38,019 nt of DNA from JAZDLO01 sp043801935 (GTDB lineage Bacteria > Actinomycetota > Thermoleophilia > RBG-16-64-13): positions 1 through 38,019 of the forward strand of contig JAZDLO010000060.1 in assembly GCA_043801935.1 (NCBI GenBank), in the 5' to 3' direction. Below the pieces are notes generated by a model. The model worked only from the letters and a program-made list of their open reading frames with translations, did no database searches and was not told the DNA's origin. The position numbers and the translations under genes are program-made. This document shows, piece by piece, positions 16,394 to 24,184 of this stretch (the stretch's first letter is position 1; every line of letters starts with the position of its first letter).

Positions 16394-17274
16394 TGGGGTC
16401 CCGGGAAGACGACCAGTGGCCGGGCGACGTTTCCCCTGCCCTCGTAGACTCCCAATAGGCCGTCGGGGCCGTAGATACGGAACCGTCCGATAGGAGCTTC
16501 GCGCAACTCATTGCCGTTGGCCGCCAACCGGGCGTCGCGTCCACCCACTTCGTGTCGGGGAAGAAAGGCCAGAGCCGCGTCAAGGCTGTGGACGCCCCGA
16601 CCGCCCGCCGCGTATCGCTCCGGCGATAATTCCTCCGGCGTCAGTGCCTCGTCCACGGAGAAACTCCCGACGCGGGTACGGCGCAGCGCCGAGGCGTAGC
16701 CGCCGGCGCCTGTGGCCGACCCGAGATCTTCGGCCAGGGTGCGCACGTACGTACCGCTTCCAGTGAGGACCAGTAGCCGGGCGGTCTGCGCGCCTTCGTC
16801 GAACTCCGTCATACTGAGATGGTAGACCATCACCTCACGCTCGGGGGTATCAACGGACTCCCCCCGATGAGCTTTTCGATAGAGCGCCTCGCCGTCGACT
16901 TTGACAGCCGAGGTCATGGGCACCCGTTGGCGGATGCAACCTCTGAAACCCTCGAGTGCCTCCGTTACCCGACCGGCCTGAACGTGGCCGCCCGTCGATA
17001 CGATGTCCCCAGTGGGGTCGGCCGTCGTGGACACCGCCCCGAACTGCACCGTCGCGTCGTACTCCTTCGGCAACTCCATCAATAAGCTGGAGATCCGGGT
17101 CGCGTGCCCTACCATCACCAACAACAAGCCGCTCGCAAACGGGTCGAGCGTGCCGGCGTGACCTACACGCCCGCGAAGGCCGCGTCGCGCGATTCGAACC
17201 ATGTCGAAGCTCGTGGGACCGACCGGCTTGTCCACCGCCACCACGCAGCACGCATCCCCGGGGCCGTCGCTCAT
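16390..17274 (-). CDS. truB: tRNA pseudouridine(55) synthase
   Basis: Forms pseudouridine 55 in the T-loop of tRNAs. The 294-residue product carries the family motif GHAGTLDPFASGLL with catalytic Asp44, plus KEYDATVQFG and GSGTYVRTLAEDLG, and a short C-terminal PUA-like region. ATG 17274 lies 37 bases after nrnA and the stop overlaps ribF by 4 bases. The order rbfA-nrnA-truB-ribF is common in Gram-positive bacteria. Confidence 0.97.
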   Translation of the reverse strand: MSDGPGDACCVVAVDKPVGPTSFDMVRIARRGLRGRVGHAGTLDPFASGLLLVMVGHATRISSLLMELPKEYDATVQFGAVSTTADPTGDIVSTGGHVQAGRVTEALEGFRGCIRQRVPMTSAVKVDGEALYRKAHRGESVDTPEREVMVYHLSMTEFDEGAQTARLLVLTGSGTYVRTLAEDLGSATGAGGYASALRRTRVGSFSVDEALTPEELSPERYAAGGRGVHSLDAALAFLPRHEVGGRDARLAANGNELREAPIGRFRIYGPDGLLGVYEGRGNVARPLVVFPGPQ

Positions 17275-17311
17275 TCCACAGCCGCGCGGGTCGCGCGCCG
17301 CCAGCGCGCGA

Positions 17312-18337
17312 TCACCCGCCCGTCCCGATCTGGTCGGCGATCTCGTCTTCGATCCACCTCGCGATCACGGGTATGCCCTCGTCGCTGGTAAAACCCGCCG
17401 CCCGCAGGTGTCCGCCCCCTCCGCGCTTATTCGCCAATGCTGCTACATCCACGCCGCCGTCGGTGGAGCGCAGGCTGGTCTTGGTCTCCTCCCGCCCCTC
17501 CCTGGAACGTTGCCTCACGAGGGCTGCGACCCGGACTCCCTGGATGCGGCGCAGCGTGTCGATGATCCCCTCCGAGTGACCTTCATCAGCCCCTGCTCGA
17601 GCGAAATCATCGTTGCTGAGCCAGGACACGACCAATGCTCCCCCCAGACGGACCTCCAGATGGCTGAGCGCCTGCTGTAAGAGAAGCAGCTTCGGTAGTG
17701 GCGTGCTCTCGTACACCTGTCGATATGTCAGACTCACGTCCACCCCTAGCTCCTGCATTTCAGCCGCCATTCGATGCGCGGCCGGTGTGGTGTTGGAGTA
17801 CTGGAATCTACCGGTATCGGTCACGAGACCCACGTACAAAGCCGTGGCCACCTCCGCATCCATCACGAAGCCGCCGGCTTTGAACACTTCGTGGAGGATC
17901 GCGGTGGTAGAAGGAGCGACGGGATCGATCAAGTTGAGCTCTGCGTAGCCCGGGTTGTCCTGATGGTGGTCGACGTTCACTCGGACCGCGCTCCCGGCAA
18001 AGCCGTCGGAGTTGGACCGGAGGAGCGACGCACAATCGAGCAGATATATAGTCGTGCCGGACTCGACTTCGGGCGGCGCGCCCCTTAGAACTCTGTCAAG
18101 CCGAGGCAGGAACAGATATTCAGGCGGAATAGACGCCTCACCAGGGATGTAGGCCCGGCAATCGATGCCCAGTCGCTCGGCTATGAGCGACAGAGCGACC
18201 ACCGAACCCAAAGCATCGCCGTCCGGAGCTTCGTGCGAGACCACCAGCACCCGCGTCTCGCTACGCAGGCGATCCGCCACCTCGGCGGCCGTCACCGCCC
18301 GCGGCCCCCGAACCGCCGAAGGTTCGAGAGCGGTCAC
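17312..18337 (-). CDS. nrnA: DHH-family oligoribonuclease / pAp phosphatase (NrnA)
   Basis: Degrades very short RNAs and 3'-phosphoadenosine 5'-phosphate. The 341 residues have the DHH domain with motif I SHEAPDGDALGS (34-45), the middle metal-binding Asp in YLLDCAS (about 101) and the DHH triad VDHHQDN (122-128), then a DHHA1 domain ending in GGGGHLRAAG. The GTG start at 18337 overlaps the rbfA stop as GTGA. Because RNase J and PNPase are also in this window, NrnA would complete the decay pathway by removing the final nanoRNAs. Confidence 0.95.
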   Translation of the reverse strand: MTALEPSAVRGPRAVTAAEVADRLRSETRVLVVSHEAPDGDALGSVVALSLIAERLGIDCRAYIPGEASIPPEYLFLPRLDRVLRGAPPEVESGTTIYLLDCASLLRSNSDGFAGSAVRVNVDHHQDNPGYAELNLIDPVAPSTTAILHEVFKAGGFVMDAEVATALYVGLVTDTGRFQYSNTTPAAHRMAAEMQELGVDVSLTYRQVYESTPLPKLLLLQQALSHLEVRLGGALVVSWLSNDDFARAGADEGHSEGIIDTLRRIQGVRVAALVRQRSREGREETKTSLRSTDGGVDVAALANKRGGGGHLRAAGFTSDEGIPVIARWIEDEIADQIGTGG

Positions 18338-18726
18338 TCCGCGTCCTCCTCCGGAGCGTCATCGGGCTGCAGTTCGAGGGCGCCACTCGATTTGAGGATG
18401 GCCTGGATGCGCATCCCCTGGTCGATGCTGACATCGTAGACGAATTCCAGGATGGGCGTGCGCCTGAGGTTCAGCTCGTCGCCGATGAGGCGCTGTAGAT
18501 ACGGGGCTGCCGCGCGCAGCCCTTCGAAGGTGGCGTCCTTCTCCGCCTGTTTCCCGTAGACGGACACGAAGACCTTGGCATGGGACAGATCGGGGGCGGC
18601 TTCGACCCCAGTGAGGGTCACGAAACCTATGCGCGGATCCTTGATCTCCTTGCCCAGAGCGGTACCGATTATCTCTTTGAGCGCCTCGTTGACCCGGCGC
18701 ATCCGGTATGAGGTCACATTACGCAT
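18334..18726 (-). CDS. rbfA: 30S ribosome-binding factor A
   Basis: Late 30S maturation factor that binds near helix 1 and 28 of 16S rRNA. The 130-residue KH-like protein shows the typical RRVNEALKEIIG N-terminal helix, KDPRIGFVTLTGVE and the LRRTPILEFVYD segment near the end. It has an acidic tail. ATG 18726 overlaps the upstream DUF503 gene by 8 bases, and its stop overlaps nrnA. Confidence 0.97.
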   Translation of the reverse strand: MRNVTSYRMRRVNEALKEIIGTALGKEIKDPRIGFVTLTGVEAAPDLSHAKVFVSVYGKQAEKDATFEGLRAAAPYLQRLIGDELNLRRTPILEFVYDVSIDQGMRIQAILKSSGALELQPDDAPEEDAE

Positions 18727-19036
18727 CTACATCCACCACCTCGGTGACGCAAGAGGTCAATACCCACTCCTGGGTGTCCAGATACACCTTGAGCCGGTCC
18801 AACATCGCCTGGAGCACCTGGAGGTCGGATGAAGCCACAGCCAGGATCACTCGCGACCGCTGCCACAAGTCTTGATGACCCACCTCTGCGAACGAAGCCC
18901 CATGACCGCGGGTGACTTGGTCCCGTATCCGGCGAAGGTACATGCGTTTGCCCTTGAGAGAGCCGTTCTCGGGAAAGTACAGCTCAGCCGAGAGGATACC
19001 GACGAAACCCTTGCTGCGCCTACTGGGTACGGGCAA
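18719..19036 (-). CDS. ylxP: DUF503 (YlxP) family protein, start uncertain
   Basis: Small conserved protein of unknown molecular function, usually coded between infB and rbfA, as here. The body matches the family: FVGILSAELYFPENGSLKGKR, then AEVGHQDLWQRSRV and the C-terminal TSCVTEVVDV. There is no ATG, GTG or TTG where the family normally starts, just before FVGIL. The nearest in-frame candidates are TTG 19036 (105 residues, weak AAGGA too close) and ATG 19066, both inside the end of infB; ATG 19114 has no ribosome-binding site. TTG 19036 is given as the provisional start. Translation may depend on coupling to infB. Confidence 0.85.
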   Translation of the reverse strand: MPVPSRRSKGFVGILSAELYFPENGSLKGKRMYLRRIRDQVTRGHGASFAEVGHQDLWQRSRVILAVASSDLQVLQAMLDRLKVYLDTQEWVLTSCVTEVVDVDA

Positions 19037-22000
19037 CTTCCTTGATCTCGTATGCCTCGATGACATCGCCTTCGTGGATATCGTCGTACCCGTCGAGATG
19101 GAGGCCGCATTCATACCCGGCCAGTACCTCGCGGACGTCGTCTGCGAAGCGCTTCAGCGATCCGATGCTGCCTTCATGCACGATGCTGCCATCTCGGACC
19201 AGGCGCATCTTGGCGGAGCGGACGATCTTGCCCGTCTGCACGTAGCAACCGGCGATAGTCCCGATGCGCGAGGCCCGAAAGACCTGACGCACCTCCGCAG
19301 TCCCCAGCTCTTCTTCTACCTGCTCCGGCTCCAATAGCCCCACCAAAGCAGCCTCGACATCCTCGATGGCCTTGTAGATGACCCTATAGGTGCGCACATC
19401 CACCTGCTCCTGCTCGGCCAGAGCCTTGGCAGCGACCGAGGGCCGCACGTTGAAGCCGATAACGACCGCCTTGGATGCCGACGCCAGCATGATGTCGGAC
19501 TCGTTGATCCCTCCCACGCCGGCGAACACCACTTCGACCTTGACTTCCGCATGGGTGATATTACGCAGGGCCTCTTCCAGAGCTTCCACCGAACCACCCA
19601 CGTCGCCCTTGATGACCAAGGGCAGTTCCTTGACCCGGCCCTCTTTGAGACGGCGATAGAACTCGTCGAGGCTGCTGGCGCCCCCTCGGCTCTTGGCCAG
19701 CTGCTCCTGACGGAGGCGGACGGTGCGCTTCTCTGCCTTCTGCCGAGCTTCGCGCTCGTCCCTGGCGACCATTACGAAGTCGCCCGCCGCCGGTAGGGCG
19801 CTGAAACCAAGGATCTGCACAGGCACCGACGGGCCGGCCTTGATCAGGGACTTGCCGATGAAGTCGAACATCGCCTTCACCTTGCCGTAGGACTCGCCGC
19901 TTACGATGGCGTCGCCCACGCTCAGAGTACCCCGTTGGACCAGCACGGTCGCCACCGGCCCCCTCCCGACGTCCAGCTGGGCCTCGATCACCACGCCCGA
20001 CGCTGAAGCGTTGGCGTTGGCCTTGAGCTCCTGCACCTCGGCCACGAGAAGGATCATATCCATGAGATCCCCGAGATTGAGGCGCTGTTTGGCGGAAACC
20101 TCCACCATAACGGTGTCGCCACCCCAGGCCTCAGGGACCAACCCCTCGTCCGCCAACTGCTTCTTGACCAGATCCGGGTTGGCATCGGCGAGATCCATCT
20201 TATTGATGGCTACCACCATGGGCACGTCGGCCGCCTTGGCGTGGCTGATGGCCTCCAATGTCTGGGGCATGACCCCGTCGTTGGCGGCGACCACGATCAC
20301 AGCGATATCGGTGGATTTCGCCCCCCGAGCCCGCATGGCCGTGAAGGCCTCGTGCCCAGGAGTATCCAGGAAGGTGACCTTCCTCTCGTTATGGGTCACT
20401 TGATAAGCGCCGATGTGCTGAGTGATGCCGCCGGCCTCCGACTTCACCACTTCGGTCTCGCGGATGGCGTCCAGAAGCGAGGTCTTGCCATGGTCGACGT
20501 GGCCCATGATGGTGACCACAGGAGCCCGCGATGTGAGATCCGCGGGGTCGTCGACGAAGACATCGGCGGCTTCCTTCTCCTCTTCCGCATGCTCTATCTC
20601 AACCTGGCGTTCGAACTCCTCCGCCAGGATCATGATGGCGTCATCGGAGAGCGACTGCGTGATGGTGACCATCTCGCCCAGTCTGATGAGGGTCTTGATA
20701 AGGTCGCCCGCAGCCAGCTCGAGCGCTTCACCCAGATCTTTGACGCTGGCCCCGCTCTTCACCTTGACAGGAGCCTCCGAGCCGGGAGCTGCCTTCTTCT
20801 GCACAACAGGCTTCTCCACTTCGGTCACGGGTCCGCCGCGGCGGTCACGGAACCCGCCTTTGCTTCCCTTCCGACCCGCTTGAGAATCGATGATGACCCG
20901 CCGCCTTGCCGGCTTGTCGTCGCCTCGACGCACCCGCGATGGAGATGGACTCCCCGGCCGAGCCGGTGCTGCTGGCTGTGCCGGCACGGGTGTCCCTCCC
21001 CGAGCCTTGGTGGTAGGCTCAAGTGCATTCCGTGAAGGGCGTTCGGGCCTATCGCCGCCTTCGCGCACGAACCCACCGGGGCGCGGAGGGCGACCGCCGG
21101 CCGGTGCTGCTGGGCGGGGCGCCGGCCCCCCCGGGCCCGGCGCCGGAGACACCGGCGGCGTCGATTTAGCCGCAGCCGCAGCTGCAGCTGCCGCCTTGCG
21201 CGCCGCCTCGGCCTGTGCGGCCTTCTCGGCTTGGATGCGCGCGAGCTCTTCTTTGCTCACGACGTTCCCTGAGGGCTTTACCCCCTTGCGCAACGGTACG
21301 CCGGGGCCGACCACTGTGGGCATGTCTTCGAGGCGAGGGCCCCGCCCCCGTGGCCTAAGCGGCTTGCGCGGGATCGGATGTGCTGTCTCCGTGCGCGGGG
21401 CCTCGGGCCGCGCCTGACTTGGTTGCCCCTGCTCAGACCGGATGACCTTCGGCTGAGCGTCGGGCGACGCCTCGACTGCCGGGAGCCGCCCGGTCTTGGG
21501 CCCTTGCACGACGTCCGCGGCAGGCTTGGCCTGCTCCATTTCTCCGGCAGCCCTGACAGCAGGCGCCTTCTCGCTCGCAGGCTTCTCGGCCGCCGGCTTT
21601 GCCGGGGCGGGCTTTTCTGCGACGATCTCGGCGGGCGCGGGTTCTGCCGGGGCGGGTTTCACCGCATCCGCCGCCGGCGCCTTCGCCTCGGTCGACTTCG
21701 CCGTTGTGGCTTTGGCCGCGGACGACTTGACCGCTGGAGCCTTCGTGGCGGCGGTCTTCGCCGCCGTGGTCTTCGTGGAGGCAGTCTTCGCCGTTGTGGT
21801 CTTCGTGGAGGCGGTCTTCGCCGTTGTGGCTTTGGCGGCGGCTGCCTTCGTCGGGGGCGACTTCGCCGCTGCGGCTTTGGTTGCGGGTCGCCTCTTCCCG
21901 GGCGATTTCGCCGCCGGCGCCTTGGGCGCGGACACCTTGGTTGCAGACGACTTCACCGCTGGGGCCTTCGCCTTCGACGAAAGCACGCGATCGACGTCGG

Positions 22001-22121
22001 CTTCCTCAACGCTGGAGACGCTGCTCTTGACTTCCAGTCCCGCCGCCCGGAGTCGCTCGACCAACTCCTGGTTCGTCAGGCCCTTCTCCTTAGCGATATC
22101 GTAAACCCGTCTTCTCGCCAC
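19020..22121 (-). CDS. infB: Translation initiation factor IF-2
   Basis: GTPase that places fMet-tRNA on the 30S subunit. The 1033 residues are long for the family because of a low-complexity N-terminal half. Layout: an IF2-N module (1-48); Lys/Ala/Thr-rich repeats (about 50-150); a Pro/Ala/Glu segment (150-250); an Ala-rich helix (295-320); Gly/Arg/Pro-rich stretches (325-430); a second IF2-N-like helix set (about 455-510); then the G domain with G1 GHVDHGKT (540-547), G3 DTPGH (586-590) and G4 NKMD (640-643), and the C-terminal fMet-tRNA-binding domains. It follows ylxR by 27 bases. The DNA of the repeat segment shows tandem 30-base units. Confidence 0.98.
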   Translation of the reverse strand: MARRRVYDIAKEKGLTNQELVERLRAAGLEVKSSVSSVEEADVDRVLSSKAKAPAVKSSATKVSAPKAPAAKSPGKRRPATKAAAAKSPPTKAAAAKATTAKTASTKTTTAKTASTKTTAAKTAATKAPAVKSSAAKATTAKSTEAKAPAADAVKPAPAEPAPAEIVAEKPAPAKPAAEKPASEKAPAVRAAGEMEQAKPAADVVQGPKTGRLPAVEASPDAQPKVIRSEQGQPSQARPEAPRTETAHPIPRKPLRPRGRGPRLEDMPTVVGPGVPLRKGVKPSGNVVSKEELARIQAEKAAQAEAARKAAAAAAAAAKSTPPVSPAPGPGGPAPRPAAPAGGRPPRPGGFVREGGDRPERPSRNALEPTTKARGGTPVPAQPAAPARPGSPSPSRVRRGDDKPARRRVIIDSQAGRKGSKGGFRDRRGGPVTEVEKPVVQKKAAPGSEAPVKVKSGASVKDLGEALELAAGDLIKTLIRLGEMVTITQSLSDDAIMILAEEFERQVEIEHAEEEKEAADVFVDDPADLTSRAPVVTIMGHVDHGKTSLLDAIRETEVVKSEAGGITQHIGAYQVTHNERKVTFLDTPGHEAFTAMRARGAKSTDIAVIVVAANDGVMPQTLEAISHAKAADVPMVVAINKMDLADANPDLVKKQLADEGLVPEAWGGDTVMVEVSAKQRLNLGDLMDMILLVAEVQELKANANASASGVVIEAQLDVGRGPVATVLVQRGTLSVGDAIVSGESYGKVKAMFDFIGKSLIKAGPSVPVQILGFSALPAAGDFVMVARDEREARQKAEKRTVRLRQEQLAKSRGGASSLDEFYRRLKEGRVKELPLVIKGDVGGSVEALEEALRNITHAEVKVEVVFAGVGGINESDIMLASASKAVVIGFNVRPSVAAKALAEQEQVDVRTYRVIYKAIEDVEAALVGLLEPEQVEEELGTAEVRQVFRASRIGTIAGCYVQTGKIVRSAKMRLVRDGSIVHEGSIGSLKRFADDVREVLAGYECGLHLDGYDDIHEGDVIEAYEIKEVARTQ
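21739..21828 (-). repeat. Three tandem 30-bp units inside infB
   Basis: Three consecutive 30-base units (21739-21768, 21769-21798, 21799-21828) encode ten-residue repeats of the pattern TAKTA(S/A)TKTT or similar. The second and third units differ at one base; the first is more diverged. The wider surroundings are degenerate versions of the same Lys/Ala/Thr motif, so the segment looks like recent in-frame duplication of a histone-H1-like linker. Confidence 0.85.
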
Positions 22122-22148
22122 AACCCACCTGCCGTCTCGTTCGCCTAG

Positions 22149-22421
22149 CTATTCCTTGGCCTCGACCTTCACCAACGCCTCTATCTCGTCCGCATCCACG
22201 ACCACCGACGCCCGAAAGGCTCTTTGGAAGGCCTTCCGGTGAAGGGCTCGATCGAGGCACGCCTGTCGTCGACATAGATACGCCCCTCTGCCCCTGCGTT
22301 CCCGGCCGCCGCCGAACATCACCCGCGCCGGCGCCACCTTCTGGTCGAGCGTCAGGCGCAGGAACCCGCTCTGAGGTCCACGCCGCCCGCAACCGATGCA
22401 CTGCCGCTCAGGTATCGTCAC
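22149..22421 (-). CDS. ylxR: YlxR-family RNA-binding/nucleoid regulator
   Basis: Small basic protein of the YlxR (DUF448) family, 90 residues, typically coded between nusA and infB; some members bind RNA or act in transcription. It shows the family start region RQCIGCGRRGPQSGFLRL with the paired Cys, the GRGAYLCRR.ACLDRAL motif and a C-terminal helix. The open frame extends further upstream, but GTG 22421 (or the adjacent GTG 22424) gives the usual family length, with AGGGG about seven bases before it. It overlaps the end of nusA by 14 bases. Confidence 0.92.
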   Translation of the reverse strand: MTIPERQCIGCGRRGPQSGFLRLTLDQKVAPARVMFGGGRERRGRGAYLCRRQACLDRALHRKAFQRAFRASVVVDADEIEALVKVEAKE

Positions 22422-23577
22422 CACCGGTCCCCTGATGCGCAGGCATACCGCAGTATAGACTGCCCGGCAGCGCCGCGTTAGGGCATCGCTTACCACCCAC
22501 CGTCAGCGCGTGGCAACGACCATCGACAACCTGCGGCTCTACCTCAGCCGCTGCATACACCGTGTCCTCCTCGTTCATCTCCGTCTCGGACTTGATGTCT
22601 ATCTTCCAACCGGTCAGTCGGTTGGCCAGGCGGGCGTTCTGCCCGTCCTTCCCGATGGCAAGCGACAACTGGTCGTCGGGGACCACGACGGTAGCTTCGC
22701 GCTGCTCGTCATCGAGGATGACCTCGCGCACCCGGGCCGGTGACAGCGACTTAGCCACGAACCGAGCCGGCTCTTCATCGAACGGGATGATGTCGATCTT
22801 CTCGCCGCGCAACTCCGAGACCACCATCCGCACACGAGAGCCCCTTGGTCCGACGCAGGCGCCGACCGGGTCGACCCCATCGCTGTGCGATACCACCGAG
22901 ATCTTCGAGCGATAGCCCGGCTCGCGAGCCACGCCCACGATCTCCACAAGACCGTCCGAGATCTCCGGCACCTCAAGTTCGAACAGCCGCCGGACCAATT
23001 CCTCGTTGCGGCGCGAGAGGATGATGGGAGGCTCTTTCGGATTCTGAGAGACCTCTTTGATCACCGCTTTCAGACGCATTCCATGCTCGTAGCGCTCGGT
23101 GGGCACCTGCTCACTCTTGGGCAGCCGCGCCTCCACCCGTCCCAGGTCGACCAAGGTGTACCGGCTGTCAGACTGCTGGACGATGCCTGTCACGATCTCG
23201 CCGACACGATCAGAGTATTCCTTGAACACGATGCCTTGCTCGGCCTCGCGAATGCGCTGATAGATCACCTGCTTCGCCGTTTGGGCCGCGATCCGTCCGA
23301 AATCCTCCGGCGTGATCTCCTGGCGTTCGGCCATAGAGGTGTCGATCTCTGTCTCCTCATCCTGCACTTCCGGCTCTTGGCCGGCAGGGAAGATCAGCTC
23401 GAAAACGTGGATCTCGCCCGAATCTTGATCGATCTTCACCTCGGAGAACGGCACTGCGTGCGGCGTCTTATGGTAGGCCGAATGAAGGGCGTCCTCCAGA
23501 GCCTCGATGAGCAGGTCAAAGGGAATGCTCTTCTCTTTCTCGATCTGATGGAGAGCTTCTATCGTCTCCTTGTTCAT
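22408..23577 (-). CDS. nusA: Transcription termination/antitermination factor NusA with Cys/His tail
   Basis: RNA polymerase pausing and antitermination factor. The 389-residue protein has the N-terminal polymerase-binding domain (about 1-135), S1 domain (about 140-205; RVGEIVTGIVQ..), KH1 (about 225-290, with DPVGACVGPRGSRV) and KH2 (about 295-345, with LAIGKDGQNARLA). After KH2 comes a short tail with Cys355, Cys365, Cys376 and His381, resembling a zinc-knuckle-like C..C.N..C..H motif seen at the ends of various proteins. ATG 23577 follows AAGGGGAAGGGA and lies 10 bases after rimP. The acidic repeats found in proteobacterial NusA are absent. Confidence 0.97.
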   Translation of the reverse strand: MNKETIEALHQIEKEKSIPFDLLIEALEDALHSAYHKTPHAVPFSEVKIDQDSGEIHVFELIFPAGQEPEVQDEETEIDTSMAERQEITPEDFGRIAAQTAKQVIYQRIREAEQGIVFKEYSDRVGEIVTGIVQQSDSRYTLVDLGRVEARLPKSEQVPTERYEHGMRLKAVIKEVSQNPKEPPIILSRRNEELVRRLFELEVPEISDGLVEIVGVAREPGYRSKISVVSHSDGVDPVGACVGPRGSRVRMVVSELRGEKIDIIPFDEEPARFVAKSLSPARVREVILDDEQREATVVVPDDQLSLAIGKDGQNARLANRLTGWKIDIKSETEMNEEDTVYAAAEVEPQVVDGRCHALTVGGKRCPNAALPGSLYCGMPAHQGTGGDDT

Positions 23578-23587
23578 TCCCTTCCCC

Positions 23588-24040
23588 TTATCTGAACTCG
23601 TATATGAGATGGGCGCTACCGATCTCGCCCAGCGGGATCTTTGCTGTGCGCCCCGCTTCTTGTACAACGATCTCGTCGGTCCCGACTTCCAACAGGGTCC
23701 CTTGCCAGACCTTGCTACCCTCTACCGGCACTCGGGTCTTCACGTACACCTTCTTGCCCACTTGGGCTTCGAAGTGGCTCCGCTTGCGTAGTGGCCGTTC
23801 GATACCCGGAGAACTGACCTCCAACACGTACGCCCCGTCGCTGGCATCGACCCGGTCGAGCGCTCGCGCCACCGCACCGGAGATCCGCGCGCACAGCTCA
23901 TGCGTGACCCCGTCCGGATGGTCGACATAGAGGCGAAGTATCCTCTGCCGCCTGCTACCCGCCTCCTCGAGGATCACAAGTTCCACGCCGTCGATCTCCT
24001 GGTCGACGATCTGCTGGAACCAAGCCTCCGTAAGCTCCAC
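23588..24040 (-). CDS. rimP: Ribosome maturation factor RimP
   Basis: Needed for 30S assembly. The frame is open to 24166, but the upstream part contains a terminator-like hairpin, so GTG 24040 is preferred: it is preceded by GAGGGAAGAGG and gives 150 residues, the normal length. Conserved features are the GVELVILEE strand, LRLYVDHPDGVTHELC, the EVSSPGIERPL motif (the family's VSSPGxDRPL) and the C-terminal SH3-like domain. ATG 24076 would place the start codon inside the hairpin loop. It is the first gene of the rimP-to-ribF operon. Confidence 0.93.
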   Translation of the reverse strand: MELTEAWFQQIVDQEIDGVELVILEEAGSRRQRILRLYVDHPDGVTHELCARISGAVARALDRVDASDGAYVLEVSSPGIERPLRKRSHFEAQVGKKVYVKTRVPVEGSKVWQGTLLEVGTDEIVVQEAGRTAKIPLGEIGSAHLIYEFR

Positions 24041-24059
24041 GACCTCTTCCCTCGAGTAA

Positions 24060-24090
24060 AACAAAAGTGGGCCCATCTGCACCCACTTTG
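24060..24090 (-). terminator. Intrinsic terminator / attenuator hairpin in the rimP leader
   Basis: On the transcribed strand, AAAGTGGG pairs perfectly with CCCACTTT (24089-24082 with 24071-24064; 10-base loop) and is followed by TGTTTTA. It lies between the promoter at 24122-24151 and the preferred rimP start at 24040. It is therefore positioned to end transcription before the operon, not after proS only. As I recall, similar GTGGGC/GCCCAC hairpins precede rimP in many Gram-positive bacteria. Control by NusA is a reasonable inference but is not shown here. Confidence 0.75.
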
Positions 24091-24121
24091 GTGAAACAGT
24101 TTGGCTTTGATTAGCCCGGAA

Positions 24122-24151
24122 ATTATAACACGCAGCGGCCTGGGGCAGCAA
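24122..24151 (-). promoter_or_regulatory. Promoter of the rimP-nusA-infB operon
   Basis: The -10 box TATAAT (24127-24122) is a perfect consensus match, and -35 TTGCTG (24151-24146) lies 18 bases upstream. Transcription should begin near 24115, giving a leader of about 75 bases that contains the terminator-like hairpin. This is the clearest promoter in the window. Confidence 0.8.
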
Positions 24152-24165
24152 GAAACAGAACTTCA

Positions 24166-24179
24166 CTGGTGGAAACCAG
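24166..24179 (-). terminator. Weak hairpin after proS
   Basis: CTGGT/ACCAG with a 4-base loop begins six bases after the proS stop and is followed by a moderately T-rich stretch (TGAAGTTCTGTTTC). It could be a weak terminator for the rpsB-to-proS operon. The stem has only 5 bp and overlaps no other signal, so confidence is low. Confidence 0.35.
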
Positions 24180-24184
24180 CGAAC

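Noticed and set aside
21739..21828. 30-bp repeats considered as a CRISPR array
   Set aside because: The units are directly adjacent with no spacers and encode in-frame protein repeats within infB.
24041..24166. Longer RimP starting at 24166 or 24076
   Set aside because: The extra region contains the transcription start and the attenuator hairpin; GTG 24040 has a good ribosome-binding site and gives normal family length.
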